The translations under genes were made by a program, and so were the position numbers. A stretch of DNA of 64,000 bases, from the NCBI GenBank assembly GCA_035763745.1, contig DASUAO010000021.1, positions 1-64,000 of the forward strand, written 5' to 3'. The notes under the pieces were generated by a model. The model was given only the letters and a program-made list of their open reading frames with translations, did not search any database and had not been told where the DNA came from. Origin of the DNA: DASUAO01 sp035763745 (GTDB lineage Bacteria > Actinomycetota > Acidimicrobiia > IMCC26256 > PALSA-555). Shown piece by piece: positions 7,195-14,161 of the stretch. Position 1 is the first letter of the stretch, and every line of letters starts with the position of its first letter.

Positions 7195-8027
7195 CCGACG
7201 ATGTCGGTCAGGATCGCCAGCAGATCGCGGCAGTAGTCGAGCCGGGCCTCCGCCGGATCGACGCCGATCGGCTCCCAGGGTCGGTAGTCGCGCTTGGACC
7301 ACAGCGGTCGGCCGTCGTGCGCTTCGACGGTCTGGCAGTAGTGGATGATCGGCGCTCCGGCCACCAGCTCCGCGGGCCAGTTCATCCACGCGCTCATCAC
7401 CTCGGAGACCAGGCCGAGACCGTCGGCGGCCAACGCGCCGACCAACCCGTACATGTCGCTCTCCCAGATGCCGATCGACTGCCGCAGCGCACCCGTCAGC
7501 TCGATCCATCGGGGGAGGATGCGCTCGAGGTCGGTGGTGTGGACGAGTCCGGGCCAGGTCACCGCCGGCAGGTCGTCGGGGTCCGACCCGACGGCTTCGG
7601 CCACGAACCGGGCGGGGGTGCTGGCCGCGCTGAAGTCGAGCCACCGCTGCATCACCGCGCTCCCCGCGACCGTTCGCCGTCGAACCGGAGCACGGAACAC
7701 CATGTCGGGGTCGAGGATCAGCACGGTGCCGACCGGTCGCTCCGTCTGCAGCCACTCGAGCAAGGAAAACAAGCGGTTGTACGGCGGGTAGCGATCGCCG
7801 GTGATGGGGTGCACGTTCGACGCCGCGGTCGTCACGACTCGCGCGTGGACGTGATCGGGCACCGGCCCCCCGTCGGGTACGGCGACCAGACGTACGAACT
7901 CGCCGGGCTGCTCGACACGCTTCCAGGTGCGCAACAGCACCTGGCACTGCCAGTTGACCGACGGGTCGGTGTCGGTGCACACGACGGTGTAGAGGGGCTC
8001 GGCCGTCGTCACGACGACCACCCGCAT
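7161..8027 (-). CDS. Peptidyl serine/hydroxyproline glycosyltransferase-like (plant SGT/HPAT-type)
   Basis: 288 residues, ATG at 8027. The run LYTVVCTDTDPSVNWQCQVL, then TWKRVEQPGEFVRLVA, ASNVHPITGDRYPPYNR and VGTVLILDPDMVFRAPV, parallels plant and algal peptidyl-serine alpha-galactosyltransferases and hydroxyproline O-arabinosyltransferases (WQ...RLL; HP.TGDWYP..NK; ILD.DM..RGP). Later GIWESDMYGLVGA and PIIHYCQTV match their 'W.SEMYGY' and 'HY' motifs. DPD at about residue 103 is the probable metal-binding DxD. These enzymes are best known from extensin-type glycoproteins, so a bacterial copy beside a proline-rich protein and a prolyl-hydroxylase-like enzyme is striking. Its sugar and acceptor are unproven. 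Confidence 0.7.
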   Translation of the reverse strand: MRVVVVTTAEPLYTVVCTDTDPSVNWQCQVLLRTWKRVEQPGEFVRLVAVPDGGPVPDHVHARVVTTAASNVHPITGDRYPPYNRLFSLLEWLQTERPVGTVLILDPDMVFRAPVRRRTVAGSAVMQRWLDFSAASTPARFVAEAVGSDPDDLPAVTWPGLVHTTDLERILPRWIELTGALRQSIGIWESDMYGLVGALAADGLGLVSEVMSAWMNWPAELVAGAPIIHYCQTVEAHDGRPLWSKRDYRPWEPIGVDPAEARLDYCRDLLAILTDIVGQKAADSRRAT

Positions 8028-8148
8028 CTCGGGCGGCGCGCGACCGGTGGTCGCGTCACGACGACGGCGCGGATCATGGGGAGACGACGGCCGGGCTGGC
8101 GAGAACCGTGAATGAGGTGCTCCGTTTCGTCACCACCGGACCGACCGA

Positions 8149-8271
8149 TCAGGCCAGCCCGAACTTCTCGATCTTCTCGATCTTCTCCGCGGGGTCGAGC
8201 GTCCACGAGTAGTGGACGACCACGCCGTCGGTTCGCCACCGCTGGCCCCACCCGGTCGTCGAGCCCCGCGA
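8149..8271 (-). pseudogene. Fragment of an unidentified gene's 3' end
   Basis: The minus-strand frame ending at a TGA (8149-8151) reads GVVVHYSWTLDPAEKIEKIEKFGLA at its C-terminus. This has natural-looking composition and an EKIEKIEKF helix from a small direct repeat, but the frame closes upstream at about 8270 with no start codon. It may be a truncated or frameshifted relic, or simply chance coding. The remaining 8028-8320 interval holds nothing else I can identify. Confidence 0.25.
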
Positions 8272-8320
8272 TCAGGGGCCAACACGAGTCGTCCACACCA
8301 CGACGGTACCGGCCCGCGGG

Positions 8321-9289
8321 TCAGCCGAGGCTGCCGATCTCGAGCCCGGCCAGCTCGGAGGTGCCGTCGAACACGACCTTGCCGCGTTCGCGCACGACGC
8401 AGTGGAGCCGGCCGGCGAGGTGCTCGAAGTCGGTGTCGATGTTGCGGCGCTCGGCGGGCAGCGGCACCGGCAGCACGTGCGGTTCCAACGCGGTGCCGTC
8501 CCCGTCGAGATCGACCTGCCAGCGCAGTGACCGGGCCCGAAGCGACCACCGCCCGGGGGTCACCTCGGAGCGCACCGGGGACGGGGGCGTGATGCGGATC
8601 ACCCGGTCGCCGATCCGCACGACGACGCCGCTCACCATCCGGGCGATCGGCCCGAGGCTGAGCAGACCGCCCGAGAACGCGACCGACACGTCGACGTCGT
8701 CGAAGTCGTGGGCCTGGCCCCACCACCAGCGCTGCGGGAACCCGGCACCCCAGTTCCGCTCGCCGTAGGCGCGGGTGCCGTCGAGCGACCAGCGTTCGTC
8801 GCCGATCGTGATCGAGCCGGCGCCGGTACCGCCGAGACAGTACGGGTGCCAGTACTGGTTGAGGAACGGGACGGCCGAGAAGACGCCACCGCCACCGAAG
8901 GCCTTCGGCCACACGAACGGCTCGTCGACGCGCAGGTCGAGGTGGATGTCGTCGAGGTCGACGAGCAGTCGCTCGGTCGACGCCTCGATGCGGGCGTCGG
9001 GTTGCGTGCCGGCGTGCAGCGAGAAGCGGTCCTGAGCGGCGTCGGCTCCGTCGAGCGCGGCGGCCCGCACGATGCCGCCGGGGTGCACCGCAACCGCGAC
9101 CGTGGCCCAGTCGCCGTCGGCATGACGGTTCACGCCGCAGAGGGCGACGACCACCCGGCCCGCAGCCGGGTCGCTCACCCGCCAGAACCAGCCCTCCATC
9201 TCGGAGCCGTGTGACGGCAACGGGTCGCCGAACGGCACGTCCGCACCAGTGCGGCGGTACGCAGCAACCAGCCGACGCCTGATCTCCAT
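8321..9289 (-). CDS. Tocopherol cyclase-like protein
   Basis: 322 residues. The segment YGERNWGAGFPQRWWWGQAH at about residues 176-195, preceded by FLNQYWHPYCLGG, is the hallmark of the tocopherol cyclase family (large beta-barrel, 'W.EKNWG..FP..W.W.Q.'). In plants and cyanobacteria it closes the chromanol ring of vitamin E. Actinobacterial relatives exist without a tocopherol pathway, and here there is no neighbouring prenylquinone gene, so the reaction is uncertain. It is soluble with no signal peptide. It starts with ATG at 9289 and is followed by a short decayed interval rather than an operon partner. Confidence 0.7.
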   Translation of the reverse strand: MEIRRRLVAAYRRTGADVPFGDPLPSHGSEMEGWFWRVSDPAAGRVVVALCGVNRHADGDWATVAVAVHPGGIVRAAALDGADAAQDRFSLHAGTQPDARIEASTERLLVDLDDIHLDLRVDEPFVWPKAFGGGGVFSAVPFLNQYWHPYCLGGTGAGSITIGDERWSLDGTRAYGERNWGAGFPQRWWWGQAHDFDDVDVSVAFSGGLLSLGPIARMVSGVVVRIGDRVIRITPPSPVRSEVTPGRWSLRARSLRWQVDLDGDGTALEPHVLPVPLPAERRNIDTDFEHLAGRLHCVVRERGKVVFDGTSELAGLEIGSLG

Positions 9290-9371
9290 CTGTCGAACCT
9301 ACGTCGATTCGTCCGGCCGCACGAACGCGCGTCCGTCCGCGCGATCACCGCGCGCCGATGTCACCGGCCAG

Positions 9372-9485
9372 ATGGCCGAGCTGCGGGCCGAGATGGCTCG
9401 TGGGTTCCAGGTGCAGACGTGGCGGCTGGTCGGAACGGTGCTCGTGGCGTTCGGTCTGTTCGCGACGCTCGTGCGCGTCGGCTGA
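9372..9485 (+). pseudogene. C-terminal stub of the small membrane-anchored protein family
   Basis: 37 codons from an ATG at 9372 encode MAELRAEMARGFQVQTWRLV, followed by a single hydrophobic segment (VAFGLFATLV). This nearly duplicates the last ~37 residues of the intact protein at 35597-35881; a third stub is at 29187-29312. The N-terminal ~57 residues of the intact protein are absent and there is no clear ribosome-binding site, so it is probably a relic. A very short expressed membrane peptide cannot be ruled out. Confidence 0.6.
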
Positions 9486-9512
9486 CGCGGTGTCGCGGCC
9501 GACCTCGTCCGA

Positions 9513-10049
9513 TCAGCGCGCGGTCGGGTGGAGCAGGTACATCCGGGCCTCGCGATCGAGCCGTTCGCGGTACTTGGTCATCCCCGCGTAGACCGTCACG
9601 AACGCGGGCCAGAGCCGGTCGAAGGTCGCGGTGTCGGCCCGCTCGGCGGTCACCGCCACGGTCTCCTCGCCGACCACGATCTCGGCGTCCGGGTCGGTGT
9701 CCAGGTTGTAGGTCCATCCCGGATGGTGCTCGGTGCCGAAGTTGGTGCCCACCACGACGAAGTCGTCGCCGTCACGGACGTAGACGAGCGGTGACGTGCG
9801 GGGCTTCCCGCTCTTGGCTCCCGTGCTCACGAGGATCAGGGCGGGGAAGCCGTAGATCTTGGTCGCGGCCTGGCCGCGGGTGACGCGGTTCAGCCAGGGG
9901 TCGATCCTCGGTCCCAGCCGTCGGTAGACCGCCACGAACGGGCGCGTCGGGCCGACTCGCTGGAGGACCCGGTTCACGACGGTGCTCCGTCGGCCGGCCT
10001 CGTAGGCCGCGACGCGCTCGAGCTGGGCCCGCAGGGTGTCGTCGCCCAT
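9513..10049 (-). CDS. Ddn-like F420-dependent nitroreductase family protein
   Basis: 178 residues. The core KIYGFPALILVSTGAKSGKPR, then RTSPLVYVRDGDDFVVVGTN and HHPGWTYNLDTDPDAEIVVG, is typical of the Ddn/nitroreductase split-beta-barrel family: T.G.KSG..R..PL, H..W..N........V. In mycobacteria these enzymes use reduced F420 to reduce quinones and nitroimidazoles. The K-S-G-K/R region contacts F420. The family includes members of unknown substrate, so 'F420-dependent oxidoreductase' is as far as the sequence goes. The length agrees with the family (about 150-180). Confidence 0.8.
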   Translation of the reverse strand: MGDDTLRAQLERVAAYEAGRRSTVVNRVLQRVGPTRPFVAVYRRLGPRIDPWLNRVTRGQAATKIYGFPALILVSTGAKSGKPRTSPLVYVRDGDDFVVVGTNFGTEHHPGWTYNLDTDPDAEIVVGEETVAVTAERADTATFDRLWPAFVTVYAGMTKYRERLDREARMYLLHPTAR

Positions 10050-10244
10050 GGCTCGGGAGTGTACGGGCGCCGGCGTGCACGCGCCCGACGAGCCGGCCCG
10101 GGCTCCGGTGGCAGGTCCGGAACAATTACGCGACTGCGCCCAGGAGCGAACGAGTCGTCAATCGGATGTCAGGTCCTGAGACTCGCGTGTCCGACGACGT
10201 TCGGGTGACGAACCCGCGAGTCACGGCGATCGAACCTCGTCCAA

Positions 10245-11333
10245 GTGACGGAGAAGGTGAGCAGCGTGGAGCGAACGTATGGGAGTATCGCTTTCGTGCG
10301 CGTTCGTGATGCCGCGGTGTTGGACGAGCTCGAGATGATCGTCGTGGTCGACAACGCGACCGACACGCTGTCGAGTGTCGACGCAGGAGTCGACCAGGTC
10401 CCCGAGCTCGTATCGCTCCTGGCTCGGGTGCCGGCGACTCGTTACCACGAAGGCAACCCTGGCATCTGTGTGTTCGATCACCTGTGCGTCGCGTGTCATG
10501 GCCTGTCGGTGCTGTTGCGAGGACGACGCGGAACCGAGATGCGTAGCGTCTTGTTCGACGTGGGCCCCTACGGGGATGTCTGGCTCGACAACGCGGAGCG
10601 TCTCGGAATCGAGCTGGCTTCGATCGAGTGCGTCTTCCTGTCGCATTGGCACGCCGATCACTCCGGCGGCTTCCCCGTCGTCATCGAGGCGATCGCCGCG
10701 GCGCGGTCGGTCGCGGGCCTGGAACCACCGGTGGTCGACCTTCATCCGGACCGGCCGGACCAGCGGGGGGTGCAGCTGCCCTCAGGGACGATGGCGCTGC
10801 TGCCTCCCGAGCCGACGTTCGACCAGATCGAGGCGGCCGGAGGACACATCGAGCTGGGCAAGGAGCCGCACGTCGTCGCGGGGCTCTTCGTCGGAAGTGG
10901 CCAGATCGGTCGAGTCACCGCGTACGAGACGGGTCTGGTCGGGCACCACACGTTTCGCGGCGACCGGTGTGAGTCCGATCCGTTGATCCTCGACGAACGG
11001 TTCCTGGCCGCGCACGTACGCGGACGCGGCGTCTCGGTGTTGTCGGCGTGTTCGCATGCCGGCGTCGTGAACGCCTGCCTCGGAGCGATGGAGCTGTTCC
11101 CCGACCTGCCGGTCGATGTCGTGCTCGGCGGCTACCACCTCGCAGGAGCCGCGATGGAGACGCGGATCGACGACACCGTTCGCGACCTCGTCGAGATCAT
11201 CGGCCCTCGGCTCGTCGCCCCCGGGCACTGCACGGGCTGGCGGGCCAATGCTGCACTCGCGGCTGCGTTCGCTCCAGGACGGTACGCCCCCAGCGTCGTC
11301 GGATCCCGCTACCTGCTCCACGCCCAGGGCTGA
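10245..11333 (+). CDS. Metallo-beta-lactamase fold hydrolase
   Basis: Up to 362 residues. SHWHADHSGG (about residues 133-142) is the H-x-H-x-D-H zinc site, SACSHAGVVN the following metal His, and APGHCTGW the last one. The overall layout, with LFDVGPYGDVWLDNAERLGI before the motif, resembles the archaeal/bacterial dihydropterin-type MBL enzymes (MptA/'beta-ribofuranosylaminobenzene 5'-phosphate'-linked group), but substrate cannot be read from sequence. Several GTG codons (10245, 10257, 10266) could be the start; homology-like sequence begins around residue 25. A strong hairpin follows its stop. Confidence 0.75.
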   Translation: MTEKVSSVERTYGSIAFVRVRDAAVLDELEMIVVVDNATDTLSSVDAGVDQVPELVSLLARVPATRYHEGNPGICVFDHLCVACHGLSVLLRGRRGTEMRSVLFDVGPYGDVWLDNAERLGIELASIECVFLSHWHADHSGGFPVVIEAIAAARSVAGLEPPVVDLHPDRPDQRGVQLPSGTMALLPPEPTFDQIEAAGGHIELGKEPHVVAGLFVGSGQIGRVTAYETGLVGHHTFRGDRCESDPLILDERFLAAHVRGRGVSVLSACSHAGVVNACLGAMELFPDLPVDVVLGGYHLAGAAMETRIDDTVRDLVEIIGPRLVAPGHCTGWRANAALAAAFAPGRYAPSVVGSRYLLHAQG

Positions 11334-11374
11334 GTGTGCTCGAACCCTCCCACTTCTTCTGGGGGGAGCTCACT

Positions 11375-11404
11375 CGGGGGGCCTCCGGTGTCGTCGGCCC
11401 CCCG
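11375..11404. terminator. Bidirectional hairpin between convergent genes
   Basis: A 9-bp perfect stem (C+GGGGGGCC pairing with GGCCCCCC+G) with a 12-nt loop sits in the 76-bp gap between the plus-strand MBL gene and the minus-strand SnoaL-like gene. There is no U-tract, as is common in high-GC actinobacteria. The position between two converging stops makes a terminator the likely role. Confidence 0.6.
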
Positions 11405-11409
11405 GAGCG

Positions 11410-11826
11410 CTAGGCGGCGCCGATCTGCTGGAGGAGCGTGAGCATGTCGAAGTACTGCCGGCTCTCGGTGAGGGTGTCGCCGTCGAAGTCGAAGATCCAC
11501 ACGCCCGGCGTCTTGTGGTGCTTGCCCGACGCAGGAATCTCTCCGCCGGGAGCGGCGAGCGGACCGGTGTGGGTTCCTTCCCACACGAGCTCGAGGACGA
11601 CCTGGTTGCTCGTCGCGATCACGCCCTGCACCGAGCCCATGACGTCGGGCATCGCGGTCTTCCAGGCCTGCAACGACTCCACGATGTCGCCAGATCCTTG
11701 GAACGATCGCTGCGTGCCGTATTCGATCATGGCCGTGTCGTTCGGCAGCGCCTCACTCAGCGCGTCCCAGTCGGCTGCGTTGAAGAGCTCCACGATGCGC
11801 CGGGCCTGCGCAGCCACATCTGCCAT
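11410..11826 (-). CDS. SnoaL-like (NTF2 fold) ester cyclase-type protein
   Basis: 138 residues from ATG 11826. It has the layout of SnoaL-like proteins: an N-terminal helix (ARRIVELFNAADWDALSEAL), a middle GSGDIVESLQAWKTAMPDV typical of the 'polyketide cyclase-like' group, then strands carrying ELVWEGTHTGPL and a C-terminal VWIFDFDGDTLTESRQYFD. Such proteins act as cyclases, isomerases or hydrolases on small molecules or are only binding modules. An upstream in-frame ATG at 11970 is rejected because the added residues are arginine-rich and overlap the cyclase gene end region. Confidence 0.75.
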   Translation of the reverse strand: MADVAAQARRIVELFNAADWDALSEALPNDTAMIEYGTQRSFQGSGDIVESLQAWKTAMPDVMGSVQGVIATSNQVVLELVWEGTHTGPLAAPGGEIPASGKHHKTPGVWIFDFDGDTLTESRQYFDMLTLLQQIGAA

Positions 11827-11970
11827 GACGTCGATCCTTCGTTCGCGGCGGGACGATGCCGGCCCGCTCCGTCGAAGGTACCGACACTCGTCTCCCGGCG
11901 CAAAGGTCGACCGAACCACCGATGCCGACGGGCGCGAACGAGACGGGGAGTGCACGCGCGTCGCGCGCAA

Positions 11971-13263
11971 CTATGGGAGCCAGCGCGACAGCGTCCACTC
12001 TCCCGGGATCCCCTTCAGTTCCGTCGTGCCCGCCGGCTCGAACCGATGCCCCGAGCCCAGCGCGGCCTGCCGCGCCGACTCGGACACGAGCGTCTCGTCG
12101 GCACCCGCTTCGCCCATGATCCTCGCCGCGATGTTGACCGCGAGGCCCGACACGTCCTCACCGCGCACGTCGACGTCGCCGACGTGGACGCCCGCCCGGA
12201 TGCGCAGCCCCTCGCCCGCGAGCTGGGCCCCGATCGACTGCGCGGTCTCCAGCGCACCCGCGGCCGAGGGCATGAGCGCGAGCACGCCGTCGCCGGTGTA
12301 CTTCACGACCCGGCCGCCGTGGTGGCGCACGCAGGCATGCACGGTCCGGTCGTGGACGTCGAGCAGGGCGCGCCACTGGGCGTCGCCCTCGTCGACGGCG
12401 CGTCGGGTCGAGTCGACGAGGTCGGTGAAGAGCACCGCGGCGACGTGGCGAAGCGGTGCCAGCGCGGAGGGCGCCCCGGTCACGAACTCGGCGATCTCCC
12501 TGGTCAGCAGGTCCACGTCGCCGGCGATCGGGTAGATGTCGCCGCCTGCAACCTGGACGAACGTGGCGCCGGGGATCGCCTCGACGACCGACCGCACCTC
12601 CTGCTCGGTCGTCATGGCGTCCTGGTTGTGCAGGACCAGCGTCGGGATCGTGATCCCCGGCGGGGTGAGGGAGCCGGGGTGGTCCAACAAGTGGCTCCAG
12701 ATCCGCGCGGCCGTGGTGGGGCTCGCACCGGCTCGCCCCGACCGCGCGAGCCACGCGGTGAACTCCTCGTCCTTGATCCGGCTCGGGAACGCGAGCGTCT
12801 CGGTCGAACGGACCGGCACCGTGGGGCCCGGCGTACGGGACAGCAGACGGGCCATCTCCGCGGTGGCCGGCGACGGGTTCACGAGGACCATGGAGGAGAA
12901 CAGCTCCGGGTGCTGGGACACCGCGAGTCGGGCCACGCCCATCGGCTCCCACGACACCACGACGGGCGCGACCAGCCCGGCGGCCTCGACGACCGCGACC
13001 AGGTCCTCGGCCCACTGCTCCTGCAGGCTGCGAGAGTCGTCGGTGATCGGGTCGGAGAGCCCGATCCCGCGCTTGTCGAACACCACCAGCCGCCCCAGGG
13101 TGGCGAGGCCGGCGGTGAAGCGGGAAGCGACCCGGTCCTCGGCGAGCAGCTCGAGCGGGAACAGCGCCCCGGCCACCACCACGACGTCGACCCGCCCCGG
13201 CTCGCCGACCACCTGGTACGCGATGTGGCTGTCGCCCGCACGGGCGTATGCGAGATCAGCCAC
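11971..13263 (-). CDS. Alpha/beta-hydrolase-like domain fused to class III adenylate/guanylate cyclase
   Basis: 430 residues. Residues ~1-265 have the alpha/beta hydrolase pattern (HIAYQVVGEPGRVDVVVV; LVVFDKRGIGLSD). The nucleophile elbow is VSWEPMGV rather than G-x-S-x-G, so the catalytic serine is replaced by glutamate. This module is probably a sensor or binding domain. Residues ~275-430 are a class III cyclase: AVLFTDLVDSTRR (metal-binding Asp), RVVKYTGDGVLALM (second Asp), VGDVDVRGEDVSGLAVNIAARI. Hydrolase-cyclase fusions are common in actinobacteria and mycobacteria. Start is GTG at 13263, with AAGGGA upstream. Confidence 0.85.
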   Translation of the reverse strand: MADLAYARAGDSHIAYQVVGEPGRVDVVVVAGALFPLELLAEDRVASRFTAGLATLGRLVVFDKRGIGLSDPITDDSRSLQEQWAEDLVAVVEAAGLVAPVVVSWEPMGVARLAVSQHPELFSSMVLVNPSPATAEMARLLSRTPGPTVPVRSTETLAFPSRIKDEEFTAWLARSGRAGASPTTAARIWSHLLDHPGSLTPPGITIPTLVLHNQDAMTTEQEVRSVVEAIPGATFVQVAGGDIYPIAGDVDLLTREIAEFVTGAPSALAPLRHVAAVLFTDLVDSTRRAVDEGDAQWRALLDVHDRTVHACVRHHGGRVVKYTGDGVLALMPSAAGALETAQSIGAQLAGEGLRIRAGVHVGDVDVRGEDVSGLAVNIAARIMGEAGADETLVSESARQAALGSGHRFEPAGTTELKGIPGEWTLSRWLP

Positions 13264-13581
13264 TCCGGGTCCCTTCGTCTGCTGCGAACCGGATGCTAGG
13301 CCGCTCCACGCGCTCGGCCGCAGGTTGGTGCTGCACCAGCGCGGGACGCCGGGTCGTGATATCGATCAGGTGCTCGAGGACGGGTGCGGCCCCGGTGAGG
13401 AACTGGCGGACGCTCGAGAGGTGTGCGCGCGAGGACGCACAGATCGTCCAGGCCGACGACCTCGTCGATCGGGTCGTCACGAGACGCGGCCAGGAGATCC
13501 TCGAAGTCGACGCAGCGCGACGACGTCCGGTGCGGTGCGCGCCCGGCGCGCGACCCACGACCCGATGCCTCGGTCCCTCAT
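13264..13581 (-). pseudogene. Relic of an acyl-CoA synthetase (AMP-binding) gene
   Basis: From the ATG at 13581 the frame begins RDRGIGSWVARRARTAPDVV, the usual N-terminal pattern of FadD-like ligases. After a frame change it continues DFEDLLAASRDDPIDEVVGL then DDLCVLART, which corresponds to the stretch just before the AMP-binding TSGTTG loop. After another frame change it ends with unrelated sequence. Hundreds of bases that should lie between and after these pieces are missing. The mix of frames and missing catalytic motif show a dead, internally deleted gene. The identification rests on two short matches. Confidence 0.5.
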
Positions 13582-13643
13582 CACCGCACCCACTGGCCCG
13601 CGGCGCGCCTCGGCTCGACCGTCAGGCGACGCGGAATCGTCGG

Positions 13644-13784
13644 CTACTTCTGCCGTCTGCGCTTCGGAGCCTTGCCGCGAGAGGTGTTGGGGGTCGATCG
13701 GTAGTGCGCAGGGACCTCGATGCCGTCCGGTCGCGTGTATCCCTTGACGTACACTTCCTTCTTCCCACGCCGAGTCTCGGCCAT
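13644..13784 (-). CDS. Small basic protein (46 aa)
   Basis: MAETRRGKKEVYVKGYTRPD, then GIEVPAHYRSTPNTSRGKAP and KRRRQK: 46 residues, about one third Lys/Arg, with no membrane segment. An AAGGGG ribosome-binding site lies 8 bp before the ATG at 13784. The pattern 'V.GYTR.DG..V..H.RS.P' recalls short conserved tyrosine/basic proteins found across bacteria with no assigned role. Nucleic-acid or ribosome binding is plausible from charge alone. It is flanked by gene relics on both sides, but its own frame is intact. Confidence 0.65.
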   Translation of the reverse strand: MAETRRGKKEVYVKGYTRPDGIEVPAHYRSTPNTSRGKAPKRRRQK

Positions 13785-13864
13785 CGCAGGCACCCCTTGG
13801 GATCGGGTCGTGCGATGGAGTCTTGCATGCGCCGGAGAACGACCGCGGGAACGAACCGTCAGCG

Positions 13865-13960
13865 TCAGCCAGGCGTGCGGGCTCGCACGAACGCACTCAT
13901 GACCGCGCCGTCGAGCTCGGTGGCGGTCGCCTCGACGTCGAAGCCCTCGGGGGCGCGCCC
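13865..13960 (-). pseudogene. 3'-end relic of an ArsM-like methyltransferase gene
   Basis: About 95 bp closely match the last codons of the ArsM-like gene at 16437 (same strand). The relic encodes GFDVEATATELDGAVMSAFV then RARTPG before a TGA; the intact gene ends DFDVEGTAADLDGAVMSAFV then RARTPA. Homology stops abruptly around 13960 and no upstream part of the gene is present. It is a truncated paralogue remnant about 2.5 kb from the intact copy. Confidence 0.8.
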
Positions 13961-14100
13961 CCGGGCCGCTCGTGCTGCTCACAGAGCGCCCGCTCCCCGC
14001 GCCGACACCCGGCGCGGTACGGGTCCGGGTGCTCGGCCGACCTCGTGCTGAGCCCGCTGGCGGCGAACTTGGAGGCTCGATGATTGCGCACCTAGGATCC

Positions 14101-14144
14101 GCATCGTCGTTCCCCCCCGAGAGCATCGTCGTCCCCCCCCGAGA
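14101..14144. repeat. 22-bp tandem direct repeat upstream of the binding-protein gene
   Basis: GCATCGTCGTTCCCCCCCGAGA (14101-14122) is followed immediately by a second copy with one T-to-C change (14123-14144), ending 17 bp before the start codon of the substrate-binding protein. The C-runs might be slippage-prone. A regulatory role is possible because of the position but not demonstrated. Confidence 0.6.
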
Positions 14145-14161
14145 GATAGAGAGCCCTGCCG

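Noticed and set aside
13477..13896. 139-codon minus-strand open frame covering the small basic protein
   Set aside because: Only the part from the ATG at 13581 shows recognisable sequence (acyl-CoA synthetase start), and it overlaps the better-supported small gene at 13644-13784.
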